Under the pieces are notes generated by a model. The model was not told where the DNA came from. It did not search any database and saw nothing but the letters and a program-made list of their open reading frames with translations. The position numbers and the translations under genes were made by a program. 9,891 nucleotides of DNA from Betaproteobacteria bacterium (lineage in GTDB: Bacteria > Pseudomonadota > Gammaproteobacteria > Burkholderiales > SG8-39), in assembly GCA_004298295.1 (NCBI GenBank), contig SCUH01000310.1, positions 1 through 9,891 of the forward strand. Reading direction: 5' to 3'. Below, piece after piece: positions 9,104 to 9,891 of this stretch. How positions within the stretch are numbered: the first letter of the stretch is position 1; the number at the start of each line of letters is the position of its first letter.

Positions 9104-9289
9104 CCCCTGTCCTGTGACCTGAGAGTTTCCACGGGCCGCGCCCGTGTTGCCCCTTCGGTGGGCGCACCCGGCATCGGGAGCGCCGCTCTCCAGTTCGGCG
9201 TTTCTGCGGCTGCGGTGTCTAGACCTGAGCGATCATGGGAGATTACGCCTTCGGCGGCGGCTCGATGCCGCGCTCTCCCGCAGCCGCAG
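9104..9289 (-). ncRNA. Tandem glycine riboswitch upstream of gcvT
   Basis: Two glycine aptamers in series precede the glycine cleavage operon, the classic arrangement that turns on gcvT-gcvH-gcvP when glycine is abundant. Aptamer 1 (about 9289-9204, minus strand) has a perfect 12-bp P1, CTGCGGCTGCGG (complement of 9278-9289) with CCGCAGCCGCAG (complement of 9204-9215), then GGGAGAG, the conserved GCCGAAGG...TAA (CCGAAGG is the complement of 9248-9254) and GCTCAGG with a following GACA. Aptamer 2 (about 9196-9104) has CTGGAGAG, a second CCGAAGG (complement of 9152-9158) followed by GGCAA, CTCTCAGGTCACAGG and a closing GGACAG (complement of 9107-9112). The linker is only about 8-10 bases. The exact outer ends are estimated by eye. 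Both aptamers look intact. Output is most likely translational, since no terminator follows. Confidence 0.93.
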
Positions 9290-9291
9290 CC

Positions 9292-9320
9292 AGTGTAGCG
9301 CGTTCGCCAGTCGCGGAAAA
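9292..9320 (-). promoter_or_regulatory. Tentative promoter of the gcv operon
   Basis: On the minus strand TACACT (complement of 9292-9297) is a fair -10 hexamer placed just before the riboswitch, with a poor -35 candidate TTTTCC 17 bases upstream (complement of 9315-9320). Transcription from it would begin at about 9283-9287, a few bases inside the long P1 stem of aptamer 1, which would still leave enough stem to form. It is the best placed candidate rather than a strong one. Confidence 0.25.
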
Positions 9321-9376
9321 GTTGATCGCGATCCCTATTCCGGCCCGCGCCCCGGCCTTATTCTCGATTGCCCGTC

Positions 9377-9891
9377 ATGAGCGCAACCTTTGTCGCCGCC
9401 GTCGTGCAGGCCGCACCGGTGCCCTTCGATCGCGAGCGGACGCTCGACAAGCTGCGCCAGCTTGCCGCCGACGCCGCACGCCGCGGCGCGAAACTGGCGC
9501 TTTTCCCCGAAGCCTTCGTCTCCGCCTATCCCAAGGGGCTCGATTTCGGCGCCCGCGTCGGCATGCGCACGCGCGAAGGCCGGGAGGATTTCCGGCGCTA
9601 TTTCGATTCCGCCGTGGACGTGCCGGGCCCGGCGGTCGAATCCATGGCGCGCGTGGCGCGTGAGAACCGCCTCTACATGGTCGTCGGGGTGATCGAGCGC
9701 GAAATCGGCACGCTCTACTGCACGGTGCTGTTCTTCGCCCCCGACGGCAGCTACCTGGGCAAGCATCGCAAGCTGATGCCGACCGCGATGGAGCGCCTGG
9801 TGTGGGGCTTCGGCGACGGTTCCACCCTGCCCGTATTCGATACGCCGCTGGGGCGGCTCGGCGCCGTGATCTGCTGGGAAAACTACATGCC
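9377..9891 (+). CDS. Nitrilase (carbon-nitrogen hydrolase), N-terminal part, cut by the right edge
   Basis: Nitrilases (EC 3.5.5.1) hydrolyse a nitrile directly to a carboxylic acid and ammonia, acting as cytoplasmic oligomers. The first 171 codons are present and start at the ATG at 9377, reading MSATFVAAVVQAAPVPFDRE. The full Glu-Lys-Cys triad is visible: Glu45 in LALFPEAFVSAYPKG, Lys132 in GKHRKLMPT and Cys166 in VICWENYM. The extra conserved glutamate Glu139 follows in TAMERLVWGFGDGS. The HRKLMPTxxER and CWENYMP signatures separate true nitrilases (branch 1) from amidases, carbamoylases and ureidopropionases. About half the protein is missing to the right. No Shine-Dalgarno sequence precedes the ATG, so translation may be weak, leaderless or start elsewhere. 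The gene diverges from gcvT; the two share the region 9290-9376 for promoters. The substrate (aromatic or aliphatic nitrile) cannot be told from this part. Confidence 0.93.
   Translation, partial: MSATFVAAVVQAAPVPFDRERTLDKLRQLAADAARRGAKLALFPEAFVSAYPKGLDFGARVGMRTREGREDFRRYFDSAVDVPGPAVESMARVARENRLYMVVGVIEREIGTLYCTVLFFAPDGSYLGKHRKLMPTAMERLVWGFGDGSTLPVFDTPLGRLGAVICWENYM

Noticed and set aside
9235..9692. Plus-strand frames starting at 9235 and 9390 near the right edge
   Set aside because: They overlap the nitrilase frame, which runs from 9377 to the window edge with all catalytic residues in register. The others are Arg-rich shadows.

Overview
The window is high in G+C by eye and reads as one piece of a chromosome from a Gram-negative proteobacterium, most likely a betaproteobacterium. 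That placement is an inference from the genes: a single-chain GcvP in a gcvT-gcvH-gcvP operon behind a tandem glycine riboswitch, a Tat-exported branched-chain-type ABC binding protein, and a CalB-type aldehyde dehydrogenase. I see no insertion sequence, integrase, CRISPR array, tRNA or rRNA. Coding density and codon bias (GC-rich third positions) look even throughout, so there is no sign of a recent island.

Layout from left to right. Positions 1-141 (minus) are the start of a LivH-type permease, cut by the window edge. Positions 197-1399 (minus) encode its partner, a periplasmic substrate-binding protein of a LivK-like family whose closest recalled relatives are linked to aromatic-acid uptake. 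A 169-base divergent control region (1400-1568) leads to a plus-strand gene for a 546-residue protein of unknown function (1569-3209), which may carry a degenerate PilZ-like barrel near its C terminus. A possible terminator lies between it and the convergent minus-strand gene for a coniferyl-aldehyde-dehydrogenase-like enzyme (3283-4698).

Upstream of that enzyme, and read in the same direction, is the glycine cleavage operon: gcvT (7932-9044), gcvH (7561-7935) and gcvP (4760-7564). The genes are joined by two four-base ATGA stop/start overlaps. The gcvT leader holds a clear two-aptamer glycine riboswitch (about 9104-9289, minus). The leader has no U-run terminator, but a 7-base segment of the second aptamer is exactly complementary to the weak ribosome binding site of gcvT, which suggests translational control. 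Divergent from this leader, a nitrilase gene begins at 9377 and runs off the right edge with its Glu-Lys-Cys triad visible.

Together the genes suggest glycine/one-carbon catabolism next to genes for oxidising aldehydes, hydrolysing nitriles and importing small carboxylates. An aromatic-compound theme is possible but not proven. The window is mostly ordinary metabolism. The parts that deserve a second look are the riboswitch expression platform, the aldehyde dehydrogenase placed behind gcvP, the uncharacterised 546-residue protein, and a hairpin between the two transporter genes.
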